Assembly (NCBI GenBank): GCA_039821145.1
Contig: JBCBOS010000011.1
Coordinates: forward strand, 195,266-259,265
Length of the DNA: 64,000 nucleotides
From: JBCCSZ01 sp039821145
Lineage (GTDB): Bacteria > Bacteroidota > Bacteroidia > Chitinophagales > Saprospiraceae
Reading direction: 5' to 3'
A model generated the notes under the pieces. That model made no database searches and had not been told where the DNA came from. It saw only the letters and a list, made by a program, of their open reading frames with translations. Shown piece by piece: positions 36,834 to 44,901 of this stretch. The position numbers and the translations under genes were made by a program. Position 1 is the stretch's first letter. Every line of letters starts with the position of its first letter.

Positions 36834-38015
36834 TCAAAAAGCCATTCCCAGGCCAAAGGCCACATATTCTGCATTGAACAAATGAGATTTCAGTTGTACG
36901 TTGAGGTAGGGGCGTGGTCCCTTTGCACCGATTGACGGCAGATAATAGCGAGAGATCAATTTGGTGTAGTACACATTGCGAAGCAAGATGGATTGTCGCC
37001 CCGCATACCAGCCCAGTTGCAATTGAATGCCGAGAGGACCAAATAAAAACTCATATCCTGCATAGATCATGTACCGCCCCGAACGCCGCCGGGCATCCGC
37101 CTCGCTCGTAAAGCTATAGGTGTGTTTTCCAAAAGCATAGGCTCCCCTGTTGAATTCGTACTCAAAGCCAACTTGAAGTCGGCCATAGGGACTCAAGTGG
37201 TAATAGCCACCCAAGGATGCCAGGTAAATGGGATAGCGAGGGCCACCGATGTTGAGCACTTCCACGTAGGCCATCCCGGTATGAGCCAGAACCCCCCAGG
37301 GACGTTGTGGATTGTCGGAGCCTTGTTGTGGTTTGTAGTCCTCAGCCAAGACGGGATTGGGGCGAAATCTCACCCCCATATAGGCGGCCGGGACATTGAT
37401 TCCAAAGTTGGGCAGCCTTGTCGAGCCATTGGAAAAGTGGATGAAACTCCCTCCGGCATTGAGGGTCCAGCGCGGGCGAAGGTGCCAGCTGATGCCTAGT
37501 TTAAAGGCCGTTGCGTTGTTCCAATGAGAACTGATGGCGTTGTTTTGTGGATTGTCGATCCGGTGAAATGTCCGGGTGAGATAGGCCAGTCCAGTCCCAA
37601 CCTGAAAAATGAGGTCGAAGCTGGGGCGCTTGATGGGCTTGAGGGTCAGATTGGGGACGAAAGCCAGGGCATGTCCCAGTTGATCGGGATTGCCGAGGGA
37701 ATAGTAGTAGGTGCTCAGGCCAAAGAGCGGAAACTTGTGGAAGCCATGCCAGTCTTTTTTGCCATGTGTTTGAAAGAGTAGATTGACTTCCAGCCCTACG
37801 CTGTTCGACTCTTGCTCAAAGAGCAGCTTGGAGGTGTGTTTGACAATGCGGCCATAGTGCATTTGGGCTTCCAGGTAGGTGCCCTTTCGCAGGCTGGATT
37901 GTTGTGCCTCGGCGGTCGGGTGTAGGCAGGCGCAAAGCAGTGTCACCACCACAAGAACTGTCAGTCTTCTCGCAGCTGATGGGAGACCAGCAAGATCGCA
38001 ACGAACTTTTGACAT
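36834..38015 (-). CDS. PagL/acyloxyacyl-hydrolase family outer-membrane protein
   Basis: 393 residues with a signal peptide (cleavage after AEA, about residue 37). The rest is an outer-membrane barrel of the lipid A 3-O-deacylase superfamily. The diagnostic HFSNGSTRLPNFGIN lies near residues 192-206, with the His-Ser pair expected to be catalytic. It would remodel lipid A or surface phospholipid acyl chains. The last residue is Phe, as expected for an outer-membrane barrel. It converges with the MscS gene 9 bp away. Confidence 0.85.
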   Translation of the reverse strand: MSKVRCDLAGLPSAARRLTVLVVVTLLCACLHPTAEAQQSSLRKGTYLEAQMHYGRIVKHTSKLLFEQESNSVGLEVNLLFQTHGKKDWHGFHKFPLFGLSTYYYSLGNPDQLGHALAFVPNLTLKPIKRPSFDLIFQVGTGLAYLTRTFHRIDNPQNNAISSHWNNATAFKLGISWHLRPRWTLNAGGSFIHFSNGSTRLPNFGINVPAAYMGVRFRPNPVLAEDYKPQQGSDNPQRPWGVLAHTGMAYVEVLNIGGPRYPIYLASLGGYYHLSPYGRLQVGFEYEFNRGAYAFGKHTYSFTSEADARRRSGRYMIYAGYEFLFGPLGIQLQLGWYAGRQSILLRNVYYTKLISRYYLPSIGAKGPRPYLNVQLKSHLFNAEYVAFGLGMAF

Positions 38016-38318
38016 ATGGGGTTAAACTTACGTTAATCCAAGCTTTGTACAGCGAAATCGGTACCCAATATACTATCTTCTCAGCGGTGAAATCCTTTTC
38101 CATCAGACAGTTTGCCAGATCGGCACTTTTGTTTTTGCAACTGCACCAATGTCCAGATTCGTTTTAAAGAAATCTTAAAATTCCTTGGGGAGGGTAACTT
38201 TGCTTGATACTCTACTGTCTAAAGGGAGAAAGCCACCAGGACTAAACAATAAAATTGTATTTTTGGCGGTAATAACTAAAGTATACAAAGACCATTTAAG
38301 AATACAACTCTAAACATT
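38016..38318. other. Divergent intergenic region with two -7-like elements
   Basis: 303 bp between the PagL-like gene and the first skp gene. TAACTTTG at 38195-38202 and TATTTTTG at 38258-38265 both fit TAnnTTTG on the plus strand, 117 and 54 bp before the skp start. Neither has a good -33. Nothing else is recognisable. Confidence 0.45.
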
Positions 38319-38858
38319 ATGTCAAAGAACTCAATATTTCAAAAGCTGGGAGCCAAATGGATATTCGCCTTTGCACTCACGGCCTTTTTCGCCTTCTCTG
38401 CTGGCGCCCAGCGCATCGCTTATGTCGATCTGAACAAGATTTTGGACAGCTCTCCAGATTACCAAAATGCCCAAAAGGAACTCGACAACCTGGCAGCCAA
38501 GTGGCGGCGTCAAATTTCGGAGGAATACGACAAGATCAAGGGGATGTACAACCGCTACCAAGCCGAGCAGGTGCTGATGAGCGACGACGTCCGCCAGCAA
38601 AAGGAAGAGGAGATCACCAACAAGGAAAAGCAGGTGCGAGACATGCAGCGAGAGAAATTTGGTCCAGAAGGGGCTTTGTTCAAAAAGCGACAGGAACTCG
38701 TGCGGCCCATCCAAGACAAGATATACACTGCCATAGAGGAGTTTGCCTCTGAAAAGGGCTTTGACTTCATTTTTGACAAAAGCAGCAATGCCGGGATGAT
38801 TTTCTCCAACGAGCGATACGACAAAACGGAGGATGTCATGAAGGAATTGGGCCTTTAG
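38319..38858 (+). CDS. OmpH/Skp-family periplasmic chaperone, first copy
   Basis: 179 residues. A signal peptide (cleavage after AGA, about residue 30) is followed by IAYVDLNKILDSSPDY and a long charged helical region (about 50-130) that forms the coiled-coil arms. The C-terminal strand is FDFIFDKSSNAGMIF. Skp-type trimers hold unfolded outer-membrane proteins in the periplasm. A paralogue follows 324 bp downstream, then murI. Confidence 0.92.
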   Translation: MSKNSIFQKLGAKWIFAFALTAFFAFSAGAQRIAYVDLNKILDSSPDYQNAQKELDNLAAKWRRQISEEYDKIKGMYNRYQAEQVLMSDDVRQQKEEEITNKEKQVRDMQREKFGPEGALFKKRQELVRPIQDKIYTAIEEFASEKGFDFIFDKSSNAGMIFSNERYDKTEDVMKELGL

Positions 38859-38912
38859 CAAGGCATCATAATGGATATCTCATCCGTTTTCTTAGCACTT
38901 GCCTAGAAAGTT

Positions 38913-38944
38913 TTTGGGGTATACACGCAAAAGCCGTAATTTTG
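38913..38944 (+). promoter_or_regulatory. Consensus promoter for the second skp gene and murI
   Basis: TTTG at 38913-38916, a 20-bp spacer, then TAATTTTG at 38937-38944 followed by CACTC match the Bacteroidota housekeeping consensus at both boxes. Transcription should start near 38950, immediately before the inserted MITE copy 2. Confidence 0.75.
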
Positions 38945-38954
38945 CACTCCCGTG

Positions 38955-39142
38955 TAAGAGCTTGTACAGAGTTTGGGATTATTTGCGAAAATGAAAGATT
39001 TTGGCATCAGATAAGCGACATTTTGAAAGGCATAGCCGCGCTACGGCTTGAAAAATTCGCGCGACATGATGACAAAAGGCCTGCCTGCCGGACAGGCAGG
39101 GTCATTTACAGCATCAAAATTTTAAATCTGAACAAGCTCTAA
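38955..39142 (+). mobile_element. MITE-like element, copy 2 (182 bp) with TAA target duplication
   Basis: The element proper is 38958-39139, the same length as copy 1 and inverted relative to it. The left end is GAGCTTGTACAGAGTTT; the right end, reverse complemented, reads GAGCTTGTTCAGATTT. TAA flanks both sides (38955-38957 and 39140-39142), equivalent to TTA in the orientation of copy 1. The internal hairpins are conserved (GC-rich one at 39080-39100). An open frame of about 57 codons runs through the element in both copies (ICENERFWHQISDILKG), but it has no start context of its own and is probably not a gene. Confidence 0.88.
39080..39100. repeat. GC-rich palindromic hairpin inside MITE copy 2
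   Basis: CCTGCCTG and CAGGCAGG enclose a 5-base loop, as in copy 1. In this location it would lie in the 5' leader of the second skp transcript. Confidence 0.85.
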
Positions 39143-39182
39143 GATCGTAAATATGTTTTAGTTCGATTTGAAAATAACAGAT

Positions 39183-39695
39183 ATGAAAAAGATTATTAAG
39201 CTTTCAGTTGTACTATGTGCCTTTTTTGCATTCGCTTTCAGCGCCAATGCACAAAAAATGGGCTACATCAACTCACAGTTACTCATGTCCGAAATGGCTG
39301 AGGTCAAGGAAATGAATGCCAACCTGGAAGCGCTTCAGACACAATTGCGCAAGAAGGGACAAAACGCGCTGACTGACTTGCAAAACGACTACAAGGTCAT
39401 CCAAGACAAGGTAGGCAAGGGGCTGCTCTCTCCCAAAGAACAGGAAGAGGAAGGCAAAAAGCTCGAAGCCAGACAGCAGGAGATTGCCAAGATGGAGCAA
39501 GACATGATCAAGCAGATTCAGGACAAGCAGCAAAAGCTTTCCGAGCCAATCATTGCAAAAATCAATGATGCCATCAATGCGGTGGCCAAAGAAAATGGCT
39601 ACAGCATGATCTTCGACTCTGCCAACGGCATGATTTTGTACTCTGTAGACGAAAATGACGTGAGTGCCTTGGTGAAGGCCAAACTTGGAATTTGA
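39183..39695 (+). CDS. OmpH/Skp-family periplasmic chaperone, second copy
   Basis: 170 residues with a signal peptide ending SANAQK, then MGYINSQLLMSEMAEV, a charged helical hairpin region (about 45-130) and the C-terminal YSMIFDSANGMILYS. It is a divergent paralogue of the first copy. The ATG at 39183 is preferred over an upstream in-frame TTG. Its TGA stop overlaps the TTG start of murI as TTGA. Its promoter is separated from the gene by the MITE. Confidence 0.92.
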   Translation: MKKIIKLSVVLCAFFAFAFSANAQKMGYINSQLLMSEMAEVKEMNANLEALQTQLRKKGQNALTDLQNDYKVIQDKVGKGLLSPKEQEEEGKKLEARQQEIAKMEQDMIKQIQDKQQKLSEPIIAKINDAINAVAKENGYSMIFDSANGMILYSVDENDVSALVKAKLGI

Positions 39696-40501
39696 GAAAA
39701 GCACTCCCCTCCCAACCCATAGGAGTCTTTGACTCTGGCATTGGCGGCCTGACGGTCGCCAATGCCATCAACCAACACCTCCCCAAGGAGGAAATCATCT
39801 ACTTTGGGGACACCGCTCACCTTCCCTATGGCGATAAGTCTGTCGACGCCATCCGCTATTATTGCATCAAGATTTCCAAGTTTCTGCTCGACCAGGGCTG
39901 CAAGATGATCGTCATCGCTTGCAATACCGCTTCGGCTGCTGCCTATGATGTGTTGCTGGACTTCTTTGAGGGACAAGCCATCTTCGTCAATGTGGTCGAT
40001 CCACTGGTCGAGGCAGTGGCATCCCAAGGGTATCGCAAGGTGGGGGTGATCGCCACAAAAGCCACCATTCATTCGGATACCTACCGACTCAAACTGCTCA
40101 AGCATCAGTCCAGCATAGAAGTGGTCTCCCTGGCCACGCCCCTGTTGGCGCCCATGATTGAGGAAGGCTTTTTTGACAACAACATCAGCCACGCCATCAT
40201 CGACAACTACTTGTCCCATGACTCCTTCAAAGGCATTGAGGGCCTGTTGCTGTCCTGTACCCACTACCCGCTGATCCGGCCCGCCATTGAAAAATTCTTT
40301 GATCACCAGGTCAAAATCTATGATTCTACCAATGTCGTGGCAGAAGAGGTGGCTCTTAGATTGGAGAAAAATGAGCTGCTGAGTGGAGAGCGGCAAGGCC
40401 CTGATCGCTTCTACATCTCCGATTACACCCCTTCTTTTGAGGAGACGACCCGCATTTTTTACAATGAAAAGATAAAATTAGAGCATTGTGCCATCTGGTG
40501 A
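39692..40501 (+). CDS. murI: Glutamate racemase, TTG start
   Basis: Converts L- to D-glutamate for peptidoglycan. 269 residues: FDSGIGGLTVA with the first catalytic region, FGDTAHLPYG, CNTASAAA with the first catalytic Cys, and LLSCTHYPLI with the second. The start TTG overlaps the preceding stop codon (TTGA). No in-frame ATG occurs before the first conserved strand, so this start is forced. A skp-skp-murI order is, to my knowledge, common in Bacteroidota. Confidence 0.95.
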   Translation: MRKALPSQPIGVFDSGIGGLTVANAINQHLPKEEIIYFGDTAHLPYGDKSVDAIRYYCIKISKFLLDQGCKMIVIACNTASAAAYDVLLDFFEGQAIFVNVVDPLVEAVASQGYRKVGVIATKATIHSDTYRLKLLKHQSSIEVVSLATPLLAPMIEEGFFDNNISHAIIDNYLSHDSFKGIEGLLLSCTHYPLIRPAIEKFFDHQVKIYDSTNVVAEEVALRLEKNELLSGERQGPDRFYISDYTPSFEETTRIFYNEKIKLEHCAIW

Positions 40502-40643
40502 ATTGGAAAACTGCCAACAATTTGCGAATTTGCATGACTAAGGCTGACTGAAAAAAGATCACTGGGTTATTTGATACTTGAAAATAAATTCTTATATCTC
40601 CCCTCGTGATCTGAGATGAAGAACGAATGTAAGTCCCCGCTTT

Positions 40644-41711
40644 ATGTTTACCCACATACATCAGCTCAAGAGACTGGCACCCGAACAGCTGGACAACTAC
40701 CTGGACAAAGGATGGTTCCGGATGGGGCAGATGATATTTACCTGTCACTTCCTGTGTTTCAGCGACCATCTGTTCACCGCAGTATGGATCCGGCTGGCCC
40801 TGCAAGATTATGCTTTTGGAAAGCGCCAGCGCAAACTGCTGCGCCGCAACAACCAACGCTTTCGCACCATTGTCCGCAAGGCGGTCTTTGACATCGAAAA
40901 GGAAGAACTTTACCAATTGCACGCCCATCGCTTTCAGGGCTATGTGGCCGATTCTCTTGTCGATTCTCTCTTTGGCGATTCTGACTATGACATTTACGAT
41001 ACCTACGAGGTCTGCGTTTACGACGATGACAAACTGGTGGCTGCCAGCTTTTTCGACAAAGGCAAAAATAGCTTGGCCAGCATCATGGGTCTGTACAATC
41101 CAGCCTATGCCAAGTACAGCCTGGGTTTCTATTCCATGTTGGTCGAGATTGTCTTTGGCATCAGCCACGGCATGATTTACTACTATCCTGGCTATGTTGT
41201 TCCCGGTTATGCCAGCTTCGATTACAAGCTGCGCATTGGCGATGTCGATTATTACGATTACGATTTGCAGGAGTGGCGTCCGTACAGTTTGATGGAAAAT
41301 GACCTCTTGCCTTCCTCCCGCCTGATCACCGCTCTGCAACGGGCCATGGATTTGCTCAAAGAAAAGGGCGTTCGCTCCCAGATGATGCTCTATCCCTTGT
41401 ACGACAAGCAGCTCTTTGGATTGGAGCCGGAGGAATCTGTCAAATATCCCCTCTTCCTGTCCTGCTATCACGAAAAGCACTCGCCGGGCATGCTGATCAT
41501 CGAGTACGATTTGTATTCGGAGCAGTACAGACTGAGTGAGGTCTCTCTGGTGGAAGATGCCAGTTTGTTTGCCTACCAGGTCTTTTCAGAGTTTGACCCT
41601 CGCAAGAGCTGCCTCAACTTCCTGGTCCGCGACCAATTGATCATGGAAAGCAAAAATCTCTACTTGCTGTCGGAAGTACTCATCAACTATCGAAAACTAA
41701 TGGATAAGTAA
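40644..41711 (+). CDS. Arginyltransferase-like (ATE/Bpt) protein
   Basis: 355 residues resembling aminoacyl-tRNA-protein transferases of the N-end rule pathway. The N-terminal domain has GWFRMGQMIFTCHF, then a WIRL segment and LLRRNNQRF; the C-terminal GNAT-like domain has SLASIMGLYNP, then SLGFYSMLVEI and YYYPGYVVPGYASFDYKL. These line up with the known ATE pattern of a Gly-Trp/Arg start, an RR near residue 70 and the YY-G-Y-P-x-Y-K core. The tRNA and protein substrates are unknown. It follows murI after 142 bp. Confidence 0.75.
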   Translation: MFTHIHQLKRLAPEQLDNYLDKGWFRMGQMIFTCHFLCFSDHLFTAVWIRLALQDYAFGKRQRKLLRRNNQRFRTIVRKAVFDIEKEELYQLHAHRFQGYVADSLVDSLFGDSDYDIYDTYEVCVYDDDKLVAASFFDKGKNSLASIMGLYNPAYAKYSLGFYSMLVEIVFGISHGMIYYYPGYVVPGYASFDYKLRIGDVDYYDYDLQEWRPYSLMENDLLPSSRLITALQRAMDLLKEKGVRSQMMLYPLYDKQLFGLEPEESVKYPLFLSCYHEKHSPGMLIIEYDLYSEQYRLSEVSLVEDASLFAYQVFSEFDPRKSCLNFLVRDQLIMESKNLYLLSEVLINYRKLMDK

Positions 41712-41740
41712 GAGCGTGTCAGTCTGATCTGCCTGGGATG

Positions 41741-42295
41741 TCACCACACTTTCTGGATGTCTTGGCGCTCTACCCAACGCCCCCACCGCTGATTGTAGGT
41801 GTGGAGGCTCTTTGTGGGTTCGCCTTTGTGGTTGACGAGTGGATAGCCTTTGTCGGCCCAGTTGAAGATGCTGCCATAGAGATTGTACACATTCTGGTAG
41901 CCCGCCTTTCGAAGTTTTTGCCCAATTTTTTCACTCCGGTATCCAACGGAGCAGTACAGGACGATGGGGGCATCCTTGTCGATGTCTGCCAATTGTGTTT
42001 CGTCAAAGTGCCGATAGCCAATGTGGCGAGCTCCAGCGATGTGGCTGGTCTCGTACTCGGGGCGCTCGCGGGTGTCGAATAGAACGATTTCTCCTTGCCG
42101 CTTTTTGACTTCTTCTGCACCGATGAGAGGGATGTCGAAGTCCAGCATTTTTTGGAGCTTTTCATCCAGTTGTTGATTGGAAAGCTCGGGACGGACAGCG
42201 GGAGCCTGGGAATGGGTACAGGCTGTTCCAATGAGGACAAAGGCGAAGATCAACAGGCTGTGAAGACCAGAAACGGCGTGTTGTGATATGTACAT
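41741..42295 (-). CDS. Rhodanese-domain lipoprotein
   Basis: 184 residues with a lipoprotein signal (lipobox GTAC, Cys26) followed by a single rhodanese domain. LFDTRERPEYETSHIAGA and the active-site loop CSVGYRSEK with catalytic Cys are intact. Anchored outside the cytoplasm, it may transfer sulfur or detoxify thiols; substrate unknown. It is followed 18 bp upstream on the same strand by mvaD, so the two may be co-transcribed. Confidence 0.9.
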   Translation of the reverse strand: MYISQHAVSGLHSLLIFAFVLIGTACTHSQAPAVRPELSNQQLDEKLQKMLDFDIPLIGAEEVKKRQGEIVLFDTRERPEYETSHIAGARHIGYRHFDETQLADIDKDAPIVLYCSVGYRSEKIGQKLRKAGYQNVYNLYGSIFNWADKGYPLVNHKGEPTKSLHTYNQRWGRWVERQDIQKVW

Positions 42296-42313
42296 GGCAA
42301 GCAGATGTTTGGC

Positions 42314-43423
42314 TTAGGAGTCCAACAACTTTGTCTGCAAATTGGTTGGGCCTTCTCCCATTCGGTCTGCGATCCATTCACCATTGTAGCAATACGGCTG
42401 CAGTTCACTGCGGATGAAGGCCTGAATGTCTGCCCGGAAGTCGTCCGGATAGAGGAGGTGAAGATTGGGGCCTGCATCCAGGCTAAAGTAGAGTGGCTGT
42501 TTGGTATCCTGTCGATAGGCTCGTACGAGTTCGATGATTTTCAGGGAATTGGGCTGCATGAGGATGTAGGAGGGCTGCGAAGTCATCATCAGGGCGTGCA
42601 GAGTGAGGGCTTCGTTTTCGGCAATTTGGCCAAAGACTTCCATGTCGCCACTTCGCAAGGCTCCCAGCAAGGTGCGAAACCGCTGTCGGGCCTGTGTGTA
42701 GCGATTGTCTGCATAGAGATTGCCTTCCATCAAGGCGTGGCCTGCCCTGCTGGAAACACTCTTCTCGCCCTTGTGTACGATCAGAATGTCGTCGTGGAAG
42801 TTGTCAAAGCTCTGGTGCAATCCAGTAAAAGGAATGGCGTAGAGGTCCGATGAGTTGTCCACCGCATTGCTTTCTCCCCAAATGGCCATCCGAGGATAAA
42901 CCGACCGACAGGCGCTTCCCGATCCCAAGCGAGCGATGTAGGAGGCCTTTTGATAGAATTCTGCCTCCGTCATCTCTACTTCTTCAAAGAGTTCTTGTTC
43001 CAGCGAGCAAAGGCACAGAGCCAGTGCGCTCATGCCGGAAGCGGAGGAGGCAATGCCTGCAGAGTGGGGAAAGGAGTTGCTGGTGTAAATGTCAAATTGC
43101 AGCTGTCGGAGAAAGGGGTAGATGTCCACTATGCTTTCCAAAAATGTTTGGACCTTCTGTTCAAACTGCTCGTTTCGAACTTGGTGGAAGTACAGATTGA
43201 CATCGACTTTGTGAACGTTGCTGTCTTTGGGGCGGTACTTGATCAGGGTATGAGTATGGGCTTCATCGAGGGTAAAGCTGATGGAAGGATTGCGGGGGAG
43301 TTGCCGTCCGTGCTTGCCCCAGTATTTGATGATGGCGAGGTTGGAAGGGCTGCGCCATTCGACCTGGCCTGGGCCAATTTTGCTGCGTTCGAGGATGAGT
43401 TTTGGATTGGTATAATTGAGCAT
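42314..43423 (-). CDS. mvaD: Diphosphomevalonate decarboxylase
   Basis: ATP-dependent decarboxylation of mevalonate diphosphate to isopentenyl diphosphate. 369 residues of the GHMP kinase fold: NLAIIKYWGKHG near residue 30, the phosphate-binding PHSAGIASSASGMSALA, and the family segment GSGSACRSVYP. The long open extension upstream overlaps DUF4294 in another frame and is not coding; ATG 43423 gives the normal start. Together with fni and mvaA about 6 kb away it shows a mevalonate route. Confidence 0.94.
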   Translation of the reverse strand: MLNYTNPKLILERSKIGPGQVEWRSPSNLAIIKYWGKHGRQLPRNPSISFTLDEAHTHTLIKYRPKDSNVHKVDVNLYFHQVRNEQFEQKVQTFLESIVDIYPFLRQLQFDIYTSNSFPHSAGIASSASGMSALALCLCSLEQELFEEVEMTEAEFYQKASYIARLGSGSACRSVYPRMAIWGESNAVDNSSDLYAIPFTGLHQSFDNFHDDILIVHKGEKSVSSRAGHALMEGNLYADNRYTQARQRFRTLLGALRSGDMEVFGQIAENEALTLHALMMTSQPSYILMQPNSLKIIELVRAYRQDTKQPLYFSLDAGPNLHLLYPDDFRADIQAFIRSELQPYCYNGEWIADRMGEGPTNLQTKLLDS

Positions 43424-43475
43424 AGGAGGCCTTTTGATGGCCAAAGGTATGATTTTTCTATCGAAAGCCGGGCTT

Positions 43476-44084
43476 CTAATAATCCAGGTCGTGGGAGATG
43501 TCCATGTCTCGCAAGACGGCATCCAGGATGTGGTCTTGGCCGGGGATGTAGCCCTCTTTGAGGTTGTAGCCATAAAACTTGCTCAGCTGGTGCCAGTAAG
43601 CGGCAGTCATGCCTCCTCTGAGCTCTCTGACCAGATCGTAAAAGGGGCGATTCAGTTCCTTTTCAATCATTTTGACAAGGATTTTGCCCTGTGTTTTGGT
43701 GAGTTTCTTGAGTGGGTCTTTGAACTCTCTTTTGAGTTCTTTCTGCAGGCGCTTGATGTGGCGTTTGCGTTTGCCCTTTTTCATATTTTGGGTCACGTAC
43801 TCTGTTTCCTTGAAAATCCGGATGGCCTTGGTGGCATAGGGATACACAATGGCAGCGTAGCGGCGGTATTTGAGATAGCGCCGATATTCATCGCGATTTT
43901 TGAAAGACCGGGGGGAAGAAATAGATACGTCGTCCAGTTCTGCAATCAAGATGGTATCTGTCTCTGTGATGAGAGCCGTTACGATTTCCCCATCTATCCG
44001 CAATCGTTCTTTGCGCTCCTTTGTCTGTGCCTGTAGCTGGCAGGCGACAGCGCAAGCAACAAGTATGGCAAAAAGTCTCTTCAT
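43476..44084 (-). CDS. DUF4294 exported protein
   Basis: 202 residues with a signal peptide (cleavage near LQAQ, residue 20). The body is a Bacteroidota-specific DUF4294 domain: VSISSPRSFKN, YRRYLKYRRYAAIVYPYATKAI, then GKILVKMIEKELNRPFYDLV and GYNLKEGYIPGQD. Function unknown. It sits 52 bp upstream of mvaD on the same strand and is probably in its operon. Confidence 0.88.
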   Translation of the reverse strand: MKRLFAILVACAVACQLQAQTKERKERLRIDGEIVTALITETDTILIAELDDVSISSPRSFKNRDEYRRYLKYRRYAAIVYPYATKAIRIFKETEYVTQNMKKGKRKRHIKRLQKELKREFKDPLKKLTKTQGKILVKMIEKELNRPFYDLVRELRGGMTAAYWHQLSKFYGYNLKEGYIPGQDHILDAVLRDMDISHDLDY

Positions 44085-44497
44085 AATAGCCCAAGTATTA
44101 GCTCTCTTGTCCAAATATCATTCCTCTATTCTACCCTAAGGACGGACTGTGTATACACAAGTTACTGCAAATAACGATGCCCGATTGTTATATATATGTT
44201 AACGTAAAGGGCGCAGATGTTGCCACTTGTACAACATTTGTAGCCAATTATAGGAAATGTGAAAAATAATATTCAAAAAACTTGAATTTATACAGATCAC
44301 ATTATATTTTTGTTGAATACGTTTTAAAAACCTTGCCCACAACTGATGGATGCGATCCAGTTCTGTTCAGCAGAAAAAGCCACTCTGGCCTGGCTCACGT
44401 CCGATAAAGATCTCGCTAAGTAATCCCATAGAGCATTTATTTATATGTGACACATGTGTGTCTATATTGGCTGCATGTACCCACTAAATCTGACCTA
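44085..44497. other. Gene-free region with palindromes and a plus-strand promoter
   Basis: 413 bp between divergent genes. It contains a perfect 12-bp palindrome TGTGTATACACA (44148-44159), a perfect ACACATGTGT (44450-44459), AT-rich stretches, and the promoter described at 44282-44312. No coding or structured RNA candidate is convincing. Confidence 0.5.
44282..44312 (+). promoter_or_regulatory. Likely promoter of the gene at 44498
   Basis: TTG at 44282-44284, a 20-bp spacer and TATTTTTG at 44305-44312 fit the Bacteroidota consensus. The predicted leader is about 180 nt. Confidence 0.55.
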
Positions 44498-44899
44498 ATG
44501 AAAAAGACAGTACCCAAAGCAAAAACTCCAGCAAGAATGCTTAAGGAGGTACAATTGCTTATCGAAATGAAGATACGCAATATCGAGAATCAAACCCATC
44601 GGCAAATCCGAACCCTTGCGGCAGACCCTACCTTTGACAGCAAGCTGCCCGAGTTGGGAAGCGATGGAATCTTCTTTCCTTCTACTAATTCTTCCACCGA
44701 TGAACGGCTGCTGCCCATTGTCGAACGCTACAGTCGAGGGGTAAGCCGCCTGCTCAACATCCGTCGCAAGCTTCGGATCGACAATGTTTTGCGGGTCATC
44801 GAATTGTTGTCCAACGACAAGTTCTTGTTGTGCTCCAAGTCCATCATAGAGAAAGCTCTCAAGCGGGAAGTACCCCGCGTGGCCATGAGTGTCGCCTGA
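44498..44899 (+). CDS. Small hypothetical protein
   Basis: 133 residues that I do not recognise. It is basic at the N-terminus, largely helical, has no signal peptide or membrane segment, and contains VERYSRGVSRLLNIRRKLRID followed by RVIELLSNDKFLL. ATG at 44498 was chosen; an upstream in-frame extension is possible. It has its own promoter and ends 2 bp before the converging amidohydrolase gene. Confidence 0.65.
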   Translation: MKKTVPKAKTPARMLKEVQLLIEMKIRNIENQTHRQIRTLAADPTFDSKLPELGSDGIFFPSTNSSTDERLLPIVERYSRGVSRLLNIRRKLRIDNVLRVIELLSNDKFLLCSKSIIEKALKREVPRVAMSVA

Positions 44900-44901
44900 G
44901 T

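Noticed and set aside
43424..43573. 50-codon extension upstream of mvaD
   Set aside because: It overlaps the DUF4294 gene in another frame and lies before the conserved family start.
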